Below are positions 8,124 to 16,564 of a stretch of DNA of 27,073 nucleotides, piece by piece. Numbering within the stretch: position 1 is the first letter of the stretch; the number at the start of each line of letters is the position of its first letter. Made by a program: the position numbers and the translations under genes. Source of the stretch: an uncultured Collinsella sp. (GTDB lineage: Bacteria; Actinomycetota; Coriobacteriia; Coriobacteriales; Coriobacteriaceae). The DNA is taken from positions 1 through 27,073 of the forward strand of contig CAKTWK010000030.1 in NCBI GenBank assembly GCA_934630735.1. Reading direction: 5' to 3'. Under the pieces are notes generated by a model. The model had not been told where the DNA came from and did not search any database. It worked only from the letters and a program-made list of their open reading frames with translations.

Positions 8124-8744
8124 ATGTATCCGGACTATGAGCGCAACAACAGTCCCATAAGCATTACGGATGAGGATGGTCCGTTCCTAGTCATGGAGGC
8201 GGAGCTGTTTTACAACGACGAGCTGAACGATGAGTTCAAGAAGAGCAGGGCGCGTCATTACTATTCTTGCGCAAGTGCTGCTACGGCACTTTATTACTGC
8301 AAATCGCTTGCAGAGGATGACGACAATCCCTGGTATGTAAGCTGGGAAAAGGCGGTCGAGCAGTATCCGCTGGAGAAGCGCGAGAGCGCAACGATGCTCT
8401 ATTGGGTTGAGCCGACCGATCCGTTAACGGCCCTCGATGCCCGCTACCCCCAATACGATCTTGAGCCATATGTAAGTAAGGCCATCCGCGTCGCCAGCTC
8501 ATATTTGCTGGGGCTCCACGATAGTGCGTATTCGATTGATCAGTTGGATGTTGAGGATGTTGACAACCTGCTCACTGCTGCCTGGTTTTTGATCCAGAAA
8601 CTCCAAGAAGGCGGGGGTATGCATGACCCGGATGCCCTGGATAAGATCGAAGACGCTACGTATGACGCCTATACAGCGGTCAGGAATTTGATTGAGAACG
8701 AAGAGGCGGCCAGGGCCAGTTCGAAGTCCGATGAGAATCTTTAG
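8124..8744 (+). CDS. Hypothetical protein downstream of tandem repeats
   Basis: The 206-residue product is not recognised. It is acidic and soluble, with aromatic-rich patches (HYYSCASAATALYY near residues 48-61, then WYVSWEKAVEQYP) and a helical C-terminal half ending in a charged tail. The ATG at 8124 is preferred over an in-frame TTG at 8034 because GGAG at 8114-8117 precedes it and because 8034 lies inside the second 40-base repeat. It stands alone between a membrane gene and the helicase-nuclease locus. No function is proposed. Confidence 0.6.
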   Translation: MYPDYERNNSPISITDEDGPFLVMEAELFYNDELNDEFKKSRARHYYSCASAATALYYCKSLAEDDDNPWYVSWEKAVEQYPLEKRESATMLYWVEPTDPLTALDARYPQYDLEPYVSKAIRVASSYLLGLHDSAYSIDQLDVEDVDNLLTAAWFLIQKLQEGGGMHDPDALDKIEDATYDAYTAVRNLIENEEAARASSKSDENL

Positions 8745-8816
8745 CTGCCGCACTGAACGGCGTGCCTGATCGGCGGGCTGTCGGCAAAAGTCCGGACAGT
8801 CTACCGACCCTAGTCG

Positions 8817-8945
8817 CTACATCGTTTCCTTGCTCGCGGCGTAATGTTCCGCCTGCTTAAGGGCGTCCTCGTAGGCGCGCTGTTTTGCTTCGTACTCTTG
8901 GGCATAGCGCTCCTGTTCCGCTTGCCCGGGAACATGCACGGTCAT
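8817..8945 (-). CDS. Possible small protein, charged helix
   Basis: A 42-residue frame rich in Glu, Gln, Lys and Tyr (EQERYAQEYEAKQRAYEDALK in its middle) would form one amphipathic helix. It has no clear ribosome binding site and its frame is open far upstream, across the start of the helicase gene, where it is only a shadow. Its ATG overlaps that of a plus-strand small frame by two bases. It could be the surviving end of a decayed gene. Confidence 0.25.
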   Translation of the reverse strand: MTVHVPGQAEQERYAQEYEAKQRAYEDALKQAEHYAASKETM

Positions 8946-9090
8946 GCTTCGGGGGTCTTTGGGAGATAACTGTGCAAGCGAGTCTCCGTGCGAGGTGTCC
9001 CTGATGCGTGTCGCCCTTGCAGTGATCGACGTTGAAGAGCGTGAGGCATTGGAGTGCGATCTTAAGAAGCTGCTCGCTTCGTGCGAGTAA
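8944..9090 (+). CDS. Possible small protein or gene remnant
   Basis: A 48-residue frame ends in a natural-looking segment (VALAVIDVEEREALECDL and on to LLASCE) with codon use like the host. There is no convincing ribosome binding site at the ATG, and an internal ATG at 9004 is an alternative. It may be the tail of a lost gene upstream of the helicase-nuclease locus. Together with the opposing frame at 8817-8945 it occupies most of the 480-base gap before 9225. Confidence 0.3.
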   Translation: MLRGSLGDNCASESPCEVSLMRVALAVIDVEEREALECDLKKLLASCE

Positions 9091-9224
9091 TCTCCGGCTG
9101 TCCCTCTTTCCTTCTTTCCTTTTCTCGGACGGTATGGATGCCGCCACCTCAACCGCCCTGCGAGAGATTTTGTCCGCATGGGATGGTATTTAACACATGC
9201 AACAACTAAATCGGAGGTTTGACC

Positions 9225-12200
9225 ATGGCTACGTGGGATCTTAGCTGTCAATCGAATCAGTCGTCTGCGGACGACAAGGAGCTCGCTCCCTATCTCGCAC
9301 GCCAAAAGGCGATGCGCGAGTTTTTTGAGCGTGCGCTGTTTGTCCCCAAGGACCAGGACAACAACGGCCTGTACTTTTTGGGCGCCACGACGGGCTCGGG
9401 TAAAAACTACACCGCCGAGCAGGTCACGGCCGACCTGATTGCCGGCGGCTGGGATGAGTCGGGCTGTTTTAACAAATGCCCCGGTCGCCGCACCTTGGTG
9501 TTTGTAGTTCCGGGTAAGGACAACCGCGACAACTATGTTGCAAACGTGCGCCAATTGCTGATTGGTCAGGGCATGGATTGCAAAGACGCGGCGCGCATGG
9601 TGTTCGATCTTCCGCGCGCGGGGGAGAACATCCTGCATTGGATCGAGGTCACCCGTGGCAAGGGTGCTGTGGGTGTTCGCAAAATTCCGTGCCCCATTGA
9701 AGCGGATGACGAGAGCTCTTATCGCGTCATTAAGCGGGCATGGCGTAACGCTATGGAGGTCGCCGATGACCTTTTGGGCATCCTTGACACAAGGAGACGC
9801 CTGGGAAGTGTTGTCGATCGTCTGGCCCCCAGCCTGAGGGAAAAGCTGTCGTTAGCTGATGCGAGCCTGCGTTGGGCAGTGAGTTGCGAGCTTAAAAACA
9901 TCACGCGTGGCATGGAGATAATCCCTCAGATTTGGCCATCTGCGCTACTCAACGACGAGAGTATGCCACATGTGATTGCGTGCACACCTCAAAAGCTCGT
10001 CAACACAATTGATACGGTGACCGGTGCGGGAGTTGTGCTTTTTAATGCGTCAGCCGCCGAGAAGAGCATGTTTATCTTTGACGAAATCGATCATATGAAA
10101 TCCGATATGCTGTCGACGTTGACGGACGACCCCGTGACGTTTCAGCCGGATGAGGTGCTGCGCATCCTTGATCGTCATTTTAACGGCGACGTGGTGGACC
10201 CTTTGCTGCTAGGAAATCGAGATCAATGGATGGCGGTCTACACGCACGCTTCCACGTCGGGTGATCACAAGGGGTCGAATGCCGAGAGGAACAGAGTTTC
10301 GCGAGCGAGCATAGAGGAAGCTGCCGAAGAAATCGCCAAGGATGCCGAGAATATTCAAAAGGCGCTTGCCTCTTGCATTAAGGAGATGAAGCTACGTCTG
10401 CCTTTTGCGCTGTCTGATGAGGCGAAAGAAGGGCAACTCTTCGGTCGACATCTGTTTGGCAGTGACGATATCTCGGTGGGCGACAACTCGATAAACCCGT
10501 TGCGTTACAAGCTCAATGAGAACGGTACCCACAATATGATTACGGTTCATGGGGCAAATGGACAGCCAACAGTTAACAAGGCGGTGCGCCGTGCTCGCGG
10601 TATCGTCAGGATGGTGGTGGGTCATCTCGGCCGCTGCGCTGCACTTATGGACAGCCTGTATTACGGCAGCATTTCGTACAAAGACGATCTTTCGCGCAAG
10701 AACATCATCGATGCGCTGGGTATTAGGAACGATCGGACCAACGAGAAGTATTTTTGGGATTCGTTGATGATGGCGCTGTTCTTTAAGAACCGTAAGAACG
10801 ACGATATTGATGCAGTCGACGACTCGATGTATGCGCGTGGCGTCGACTATCTGGTGATGGAAACCACGCTCGACCATATGTTTACCACGCACCTAACCAG
10901 CCATGGCATTGAGCGCATGCCCGAGGCGTACTTGGCCTCCATTGCTGCCAAGGCACCCAGCGTGTGTATGAGCGCAACTTGGAGCGCATCGACCGTCAAA
11001 AACTTCAACCTGGATTACCTCGACGAGGTTCACGGCGTGGTTCGCAAGGATACGTGGATTGGCGAGCTCAACCAAGAGATCGTTCGACAGACCAAGCTGT
11101 TTAACAAACAGGCGGCAAAGACGTACGACGTTGACGTTGCTTGGGTTGACGAAGACAAGAATCTTGTCGGTATGGCAGCGTTGGCCGGTGGCGCCTTTGG
11201 TGGGGCCATCGTATCGCCCGACGAGACGTACGAGCGCGTGATGGAGTTCTTTGACCAGGTCGGCGTGAGTGAAGGGCTTGCGGTGCGTCTGCGTTTAAAG
11301 GTCGCCGACAGGGTGGGCACAAGCGACGTCAAGAGCATCAAGTTTGAACTGAAGCGCCTAAGCAAGACTCTCGTTGCCGTGAGCGCCTGGGCGCGTGGTG
11401 TTGCGCGCGGCGCGCAGCAGGCAGGAGCCATCTTTACGACGCGCCACATGGGAAACCATGGCGACTTTAATAGTTTGGCGCTGGACCTTGCCCGAGAAAT
11501 CGTTGCCGAGCTGGTGATTAGGAACGTTAAGCGCCCCGAGGCGTCGTACGAGAAGTCGCTCGAGGAGGCCAAGGATATGGTACCGTGCTTTAACGCTGCA
11601 GAATGGGATACCGGTTGGGGCGACGCTCAAAACCGTCTCGAGATGGGCCAGCCGACCCTGATGTTCATCAATTTGTCGGCCGGTGGCTTTTCCAAGAATC
11701 TTAAATACAAGGTGCCGGAAAGTTTGTGTCGCACGGTGCGACAGATTGATTGCGGCTTCGAGGATGCCGACCGCCGTCCCAAGATGGACCTGGACTTCCT
11801 GTACATTGAGTCGCCTACGAGCCGTTTGACGTCGGAAGTCGAGATTAGCGCGGCGACGTTTGTCCAGCAGGCGTTGACGGGTGTGGTTGAACAGGAAGAG
11901 CTGGTGGCGCGCGGAGAGGTCCCGTTTACCGAAAAGCGTCATAACGTACGGCTGCTGCTGTCTGGCACCAAACGGAATCTGCCGGTTCGCAATACCCTCT
12001 CTTATCAGGTCGAAGGCGCTCGCATTGTGGCGCAGGCGGTGGGCCGCCTGATGCGCACGAGCGTAAAGATGCCCCGTGTGCAGGTGATGCTCGACCGCGA
12101 GATTGCGAACGATTGCAACTTCTCTTTTTTGCGCGATTTGCCGATGGGCTACGAGCTTGAGCAGGTGGTTGGTGCGTGCGCGGCGGTCAACAATCACATG

Positions 12201-13157
12201 GCGGACGATAAAGACCACGCTGCTGATAAGCAGCAGAATCTTGCTGCCTTTAAGAACAATCTTGCCCGGCAAAAGCATGAGAAGTTGGCATGGAAAGTCA
12301 CTTCGCTTAATGCTGGGATGGAGGATCTTGCCGCCTTTGACGATGAGCGCGACTTCTACCTGCATCATTTTTGCCTGCCGTGGGAGGATCTCGCGAGCTA
12401 TCCGGCGCGTCGAAGCGCCGCGTTGCGCATGCCGCACGTCGTGAGTGGCTATGCGTATGCCGAAGGCGGGGCGTGCAAGGTGCCGCACTTTGAATTTCCC
12501 AACTACGATGGCGAGCCTGTCGAGCAGATTGCCGCCCGTCTGGAGGAGCGCTGTCGCTATAACGAGGGCTTTAAGGGCGCAAAGGTTCGCCAGGTAAGCC
12601 AGACGGCTGCCCGTGTGCCCGAGCTGCTGTCAATTCGCGAAGTGCGTGAGCGTTGGTCGAGCGACGGGGTGCCCACAACGCTGCAGCCGGCAGCGACGGC
12701 GCACATGACGCCCTATATGTTCCAGGCGGTATACCTGGGAGAGCTTGGAGAATCTGCCGGAAGGGCAATCTTTGAGGCGTACTACGATGGCCGTTATTCG
12801 CTTACGCGTGGTGATGCTGCCCATGCCGAGACGGGCGGCGACTTTGAGGTGCTCGATGCCGCCGGCAACAAGACCGGGGTGTGGATCGACTTTAAGCACT
12901 ACCGTATCGGCGCCTATGAGGCCTACAGGCGCAATGGCGGCGAGACCACGGACGCCGAGCGCTTTAAGGCCAAGGCTCAAACAGTTGGCGCGAAACGCCT
13001 GTTGATCGTAAATGTGTTGGCCGATGAAGCGGCGCTGGGGCTCCGCCAAAAGCCAATCGACGACGAGGGGATGGTGTTCTCCTTCCCCTATATGGCAGCT
13101 GATGGAGCAATCAGCCTGGAGATGATGGAGGCGATCGGCCGTGCAATCGAAGCATAG
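9225..13157 (+). CDS. DdmD-like SF2 helicase-nuclease
   Basis: The 1310-residue protein is an SF2 helicase. It has a P-loop GATTGSGKN at about residues 52-60 (Asn where Thr/Ser is usual), a DEAD-type box FIFDEIDHM near 285, motif III SATWS near 582 and motif VI QAVGRLMRT near 936. Near 1205-1224, GGDFEV followed about 14 residues later by WIDFKHY gives the D...DxK pattern of PD-(D/E)XK nucleases. A large helicase with such a nuclease, encoded next to an Argonaute-like protein, is the DdmD design, in which DNA is unwound and degraded after guide-directed loading to eliminate plasmids. GGAGG at 9213-9217 fixes the ATG at 9225. The stop overlaps the start of the next gene by 17 bases, so the two are co-translated. 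The helicase call is firm; the nuclease and DdmD identity are inferred. Confidence 0.78.
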   Translation: MATWDLSCQSNQSSADDKELAPYLARQKAMREFFERALFVPKDQDNNGLYFLGATTGSGKNYTAEQVTADLIAGGWDESGCFNKCPGRRTLVFVVPGKDNRDNYVANVRQLLIGQGMDCKDAARMVFDLPRAGENILHWIEVTRGKGAVGVRKIPCPIEADDESSYRVIKRAWRNAMEVADDLLGILDTRRRLGSVVDRLAPSLREKLSLADASLRWAVSCELKNITRGMEIIPQIWPSALLNDESMPHVIACTPQKLVNTIDTVTGAGVVLFNASAAEKSMFIFDEIDHMKSDMLSTLTDDPVTFQPDEVLRILDRHFNGDVVDPLLLGNRDQWMAVYTHASTSGDHKGSNAERNRVSRASIEEAAEEIAKDAENIQKALASCIKEMKLRLPFALSDEAKEGQLFGRHLFGSDDISVGDNSINPLRYKLNENGTHNMITVHGANGQPTVNKAVRRARGIVRMVVGHLGRCAALMDSLYYGSISYKDDLSRKNIIDALGIRNDRTNEKYFWDSLMMALFFKNRKNDDIDAVDDSMYARGVDYLVMETTLDHMFTTHLTSHGIERMPEAYLASIAAKAPSVCMSATWSASTVKNFNLDYLDEVHGVVRKDTWIGELNQEIVRQTKLFNKQAAKTYDVDVAWVDEDKNLVGMAALAGGAFGGAIVSPDETYERVMEFFDQVGVSEGLAVRLRLKVADRVGTSDVKSIKFELKRLSKTLVAVSAWARGVARGAQQAGAIFTTRHMGNHGDFNSLALDLAREIVAELVIRNVKRPEASYEKSLEEAKDMVPCFNAAEWDTGWGDAQNRLEMGQPTLMFINLSAGGFSKNLKYKVPESLCRTVRQIDCGFEDADRRPKMDLDFLYIESPTSRLTSEVEISAATFVQQALTGVVEQEELVARGEVPFTEKRHNVRLLLSGTKRNLPVRNTLSYQVEGARIVAQAVGRLMRTSVKMPRVQVMLDREIANDCNFSFLRDLPMGYELEQVVGACAAVNNHMADDKDHAADKQQNLAAFKNNLARQKHEKLAWKVTSLNAGMEDLAAFDDERDFYLHHFCLPWEDLASYPARRSAALRMPHVVSGYAYAEGGACKVPHFEFPNYDGEPVEQIAARLEERCRYNEGFKGAKVRQVSQTAARVPELLSIREVRERWSSDGVPTTLQPAATAHMTPYMFQAVYLGELGESAGRAIFEAYYDGRYSLTRGDAAHAETGGDFEVLDAAGNKTGVWIDFKHYRIGAYEAYRRNGGETTDAERFKAKAQTVGAKRLLIVNVLADEAALGLRQKPIDDEGMVFSFPYMAADGAISLEMMEAIGRAIEA

Positions 13158-15036
13158 CCAGCCGTGCGGTCTGGGAGACATCGCCGTATCCGAGCTCGTG
13201 TTGCAGCTCGATGCGGCGGCTGCCGAGGAGCGTTACTCGGTCTTTTGGTGCAACGTCGGCGATGCGGGCAAGCATGCCGTGGCAAACTTTATGACCGATG
13301 TGTGCCAGACGGGCAAGGTCGTCGCGCTTACGCAGCTTGCAGACAACCGCGTCTTTCTGATGGTCAAAGCGGGCGTGCAGACGGGCGACCTTAATGCTTC
13401 GCTTTATCAGGAGCAAGTGGTTCCGATTAAAACTAATTGGAACGAGTTGGACGATTACGTTGCGCTCCGTTTGCTGTTCAACTCCTGCTCTCAGTTTGAG
13501 GGGATTGAGGACGAGGTTCCCAATGACACCGGGCACCTGTATGTCATTAGCGCCAAGGGTGCCCGCCGCGATGCTGTCGAAAGCGACGGAAGGGGACCTG
13601 CCAAGATCGAAACGGTTGAAATCGTTATCGATGAGGATTGCACCTTCGATCTTAAGATTCGGACGTTTACTAAGCGTCGTGTGCTTATTGGCAGGGCACA
13701 AGGTGACGAGAAAGAGCTCGAAAAGATTAAGAGCCAAGTGGGCTACAGGCTATCGCCCGTGGCGACGATGGTGCTTGCCCATGAACAAAAAGACGAGTAT
13801 ATCCTGCGCCGAGCCAAGGGCGACAAGCCGTCCAAGCGCCGTGATCTGACATTCTCGGCCCAGGCGGACAAGGTCGCCTATACCAAGAAGGGCATTCTGT
13901 ATCGAGAGCTGCAGATTCTCGAACGCCGTTACAGCGACTTCGCCCGGGTGACGCTCATGGAATACCCGCGTAAGAGTTTCTACGAGGTGCTCAAGGGTGA
14001 TGAGTACGCGCGCGTGGTTGCGGAGCGCATGGCGGGGCAGCGAATCGTGGTGTCGTTTGCGCGTAATGGGCTTGCCGAAGTGGCGCGCCGGCTGGCCGAC
14101 CGACTTAACGATTCCTCGTGGGGCGTTCGCGCATCGTATGGCGGAAGGACCGTGGATTCGCGGGCGCTGAACCTTGTCGTTGTGCCCAATGAGGTTGCTG
14201 AGGACGACGGCTATGCCTTACATGTTGGCGTGGTGGAACAGCACGTGACGCCGGATGTGTGCGAGCCACTGTTTAAGGTGGCGCCAAAGCAAAAGGATCG
14301 CAACGCGCAAGAGGCGATCCTGGGCGCCATGCTCAAAGAACTGCTGGTAAAGCAGGATGTTGTCGACGAGCGGGTGGCGGCGTTTGATCTTGACGCTTTG
14401 GATATTGAGTCGGTGACGGTGTGTGGCTTAGTCGATGTGCCGCATAAAGCAAAGGACAAGATTGAGCTGGATTCGCGTATCGCTACGTTGGCGATTGGCA
14501 CGGATGGGGACATGCGCTATGCCTCGCATTCGGCAGAGGATGGTCCCGAGGACGAGATGGAGCTCGATCTGCTGACCGCGGACGGCAAACTCGATAAGGG
14601 CGCCTATGTCTTTGACGTGCATGCGAACGGGCGGTCTATGCTTGCGCGCGTGCGGGATACGGGACTGACGACGTTTTCCAACAACTTTATGGCTCTGGTG
14701 GGCGAGCATCAGCTCGCGGGCAAGGCGGGGCGTAAGAAAGAGATTTTCGAGAGCTACAACTCGCCTTATTACGGCATTGGAACGTTCGAGCGCGCGGGCA
14801 GGACTTGCTATTTTGTGGGCGTCAACAACGGCACCCAGGAGGATATGGCGACTGCGATTCACGTGCGTTCGATTGAGATGCTCGGCGGCGATGATTTGTC
14901 CGAGTTGTTGGTTCAGCTGGCCAACATAGGCCTTTCGCGCTATAAGGCTCCGTCCGTGTGGCCGATTCCGGTCAAGTATCTCAACGAGTGCGCTGCACGT
15001 GAGGGCGCGGTGGGGGATGGCGGTGTCGGCAAGTGA
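13141..15036 (+). CDS. DdmE-like degenerate Argonaute (PIWI) protein
   Basis: The 631-residue protein overlaps the helicase-nuclease gene by 17 bases. The GTG start at 13141 has GGAGG at 13127-13131 nine bases upstream. The middle (IVVSFARNG near 300, then a segment with NAQEAILGAMLKELLVKQD near 392-410) resembles the MID-to-PIWI passage of Argonautes. Near 489, YVFDVHANGRSM resembles the strand carrying the DGR motif of PIWI. The end, WPIPVKYLNECA near 610-617, resembles the final PIWI helix (usually P.TIKYAD..A), with Asn in place of the last catalytic Asp. An inactive, guide-binding Argonaute paired with a helicase-nuclease is what DdmE is; DdmE is about 690 residues, similar to this. The assignment rests on context and weak motifs, so it is less certain than that of its partner. 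Confidence 0.6.
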   Translation: MQSKHSQPCGLGDIAVSELVLQLDAAAAEERYSVFWCNVGDAGKHAVANFMTDVCQTGKVVALTQLADNRVFLMVKAGVQTGDLNASLYQEQVVPIKTNWNELDDYVALRLLFNSCSQFEGIEDEVPNDTGHLYVISAKGARRDAVESDGRGPAKIETVEIVIDEDCTFDLKIRTFTKRRVLIGRAQGDEKELEKIKSQVGYRLSPVATMVLAHEQKDEYILRRAKGDKPSKRRDLTFSAQADKVAYTKKGILYRELQILERRYSDFARVTLMEYPRKSFYEVLKGDEYARVVAERMAGQRIVVSFARNGLAEVARRLADRLNDSSWGVRASYGGRTVDSRALNLVVVPNEVAEDDGYALHVGVVEQHVTPDVCEPLFKVAPKQKDRNAQEAILGAMLKELLVKQDVVDERVAAFDLDALDIESVTVCGLVDVPHKAKDKIELDSRIATLAIGTDGDMRYASHSAEDGPEDEMELDLLTADGKLDKGAYVFDVHANGRSMLARVRDTGLTTFSNNFMALVGEHQLAGKAGRKKEIFESYNSPYYGIGTFERAGRTCYFVGVNNGTQEDMATAIHVRSIEMLGGDDLSELLVQLANIGLSRYKAPSVWPIPVKYLNECAAREGAVGDGGVGK

Positions 15037-15080
15037 TGGTGTTGCGCAATTATCGCTCCTAGAACTTTTTGAAATTATGC

Positions 15081-15109
15081 TTGCATTGTAAAAATGGAGA
15101 ACATATACT
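15081..15109 (+). promoter_or_regulatory. Sigma-70-type promoter
   Basis: TTGCAT at 15081-15086 and TATACT at 15104-15109 are separated by exactly 17 bases. Transcription would start near 15116 and serve the 64-residue gene at 15190. It also rules out the upstream ATG at 15094 as that gene's start. Confidence 0.65.
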
Positions 15110-15131
15110 GCAGACATAGCACATCAGATGG

Positions 15132-15148
15132 GGTCTCGAAAAGAGACC
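15132..15148 (+). promoter_or_regulatory. Leader hairpin GGTCTC-GAAAA-GAGACC
   Basis: A perfect six-pair stem with a GAAAA loop sits about 16 bases after the predicted transcription start and 41 bases before the start codon of the 15190 gene. There is no T run, so it is not a terminator; a stabilising or regulatory leader element is possible. Confidence 0.45.
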
Positions 15149-15189
15149 AAGCAAACGAGTTTTCAGTTTATGTTGAGAGGTACTTGAGC

Positions 15190-15384
15190 ATGACCAGCAG
15201 AATTTTCCCCCTTTACAACGACAATACCGACCATATCGATCTCAATACCATCTGTGGTTACAGTATTTGTTCTAAGGCTGAGAACTACATGTTCGCTCAA
15301 GATGATTTAGAGCTTAGCTCCGAAGATTATGAGTACCTGAATGATATTGAGCGCGAGCGGGAGTATGAGCTCGGCATCCGTTGA
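15190..15384 (+). CDS. Small acidic hypothetical protein after the DdmDE-like pair
   Basis: The 64-residue product is strongly acidic toward its C-terminus (DDLELSSEDYEYLNDIERER) and has no recognised domain. GAGAGG at 15175-15180, nine bases upstream, supports the ATG at 15190. The longer start at 15094 lies upstream of the predicted -10 box. It has its own promoter and leader hairpin, so it is not simply the third gene of the preceding operon. Acidic small proteins next to defence loci are sometimes DNA mimics or inhibitors, but nothing here proves that. Confidence 0.6.
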   Translation: MTSRIFPLYNDNTDHIDLNTICGYSICSKAENYMFAQDDLELSSEDYEYLNDIEREREYELGIR

Positions 15385-15505
15385 TGGATGTGGGCTTGTC
15401 TCCAACTCCTCCGATTTAATTACCCCGTTATCACCTCTTTTTAGCGGGGCACGTCAGATCGACTATGTGTGTCAAACATCAGCTCATCGTGGGAAGGAAT
15501 CGGCA

Positions 15506-16564
15506 ATGAGCAAGAACGTGAATAAGAACATCAATGGCGGCGCTGCGGGTAAGGCGAAGGCCGCCGGGCGCATGGCGACGGTTGCCGCGGCGACGATCGC
15601 CATGACGGGCGGGTCGCTGCTGTCTCCGCTGACCGCGGTGGCACAGGGTGCGAACGGTGCCGTCGCAACTGGGAAGCTGGCTGCGGCACTGTCTCCGCTG
15701 ACGAGCGCGGCCGCTGCTGGTACTGGCGCGGGCATGGTGTCGGCGGCGCAGAAGGTCTCCAACCTGCAGGCTGCGGTCGATGCGGCTCGCGCTAAGGCCG
15801 CTGCCGCCAAGGCCGATTTGGATACGGCCGCCGCTCCCTACGATGCCGCTGCCGCCAACCAGCAGCAGGCGCAGGGTGCCTATGACGCGGCTCGTGGCGC
15901 AAGCGATGCTGCTTCTTCTGCCGCTTCGACCGAGCTGGAAAAGCAGATGGGCGCTGCGCAGGACAAGGCCGATGCGGATGTGAAGACGCTTGAGGACGCT
16001 CAGGCTGCGCTTGGTGCCGCTAAGAAGAACCTGGCGGACAAGGACGAAGCTCTGGCCACCGCCCAGAAGGCGTCAGACGATGCTCAGGCTGCTCTTGAGG
16101 CTGCTCAGGCTGCCGCATCCGATGCCACGCCCGAGGCCGTGGCTGCTGCCCAGGCTACAGCTGATCAGGCTGCGAGCGAGCTAGTGCAGGCCAAGCAGCA
16201 GGCGGCTGACGCTCAGGCTAGGCTCGTGGATGCCCAGGCTGCCGCTGACGCCGCCACGGCTAAAAAGCAGGACGCGTGGGACAAGCTTTCGGCAGCTCAG
16301 CGGGCAAAGGATTCAGCCGATGCGGATGTGGATGCCGCTCAGGCGAGCTATGACGCCGCCAAGGCCGATCTCGACCGTGCCGAGCAGGGTGCCGCGGGCC
16401 CGGAGTACGAGGCTGCCAAGGCCAAGGTGGACGCCGCCGCTGCCGTGCTGGACGCCGCCAAGTCGGTCCAGGCGCAGCGCGAGGGCGAACTCGCTGCTGC
16501 CTCGCAGGAAGTGACCACTGCCGAGGGTGAGGTGCAGGCTGCTCAGCAGGCGCTCGCCGTCTAG
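15506..16564 (+). CDS. N-terminal part of cell-wall-anchored CAP protein (amber-interrupted)
   Basis: This 352-residue piece begins with a basic N-terminus and a hydrophobic stretch (about residues 20-46, ending near AVAQGA) that reads as a signal peptide. It continues as an Ala/Lys/Asp/Gln-rich heptad-like coiled coil. GGGAAGGA ahead of the ATG at 15506 supports the start; an in-frame upstream ATG at 15341 overlaps the previous gene and lacks a site. The frame stops at a TAG (16562-16564) amid glutamine codons and then continues uninterrupted to 18856, so a CAG-to-TAG change is the likely cause. If real, only a secreted, unanchored coiled coil is made. The full gene would be 1116 residues. 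Confidence 0.75.
   Translation: MSKNVNKNINGGAAGKAKAAGRMATVAAATIAMTGGSLLSPLTAVAQGANGAVATGKLAAALSPLTSAAAAGTGAGMVSAAQKVSNLQAAVDAARAKAAAAKADLDTAAAPYDAAAANQQQAQGAYDAARGASDAASSAASTELEKQMGAAQDKADADVKTLEDAQAALGAAKKNLADKDEALATAQKASDDAQAALEAAQAAASDATPEAVAAAQATADQAASELVQAKQQAADAQARLVDAQAAADAATAKKQDAWDKLSAAQRAKDSADADVDAAQASYDAAKADLDRAEQGAAGPEYEAAKAKVDAAAAVLDAAKSVQAQREGELAAASQEVTTAEGEVQAAQQALAV

Noticed and set aside
8946..9638. Upstream extension of the minus-strand frame at 8817
   Set aside because: It crosses the ribosome binding site and the P-loop of the helicase gene on the opposite strand, so most of it is a shadow.
11358..12488. 376-codon minus-strand frame
   Set aside because: Antisense shadow of the DdmD-like helicase; His/Arg-rich and without a ribosome binding site.
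16562..16564. Amber readthrough or recoding (pyrrolysine or glutamine)
   Set aside because: Other genes here end in TAG (for example those ending at 13157, 18856 and 26329), so TAG is an ordinary stop in this genome.
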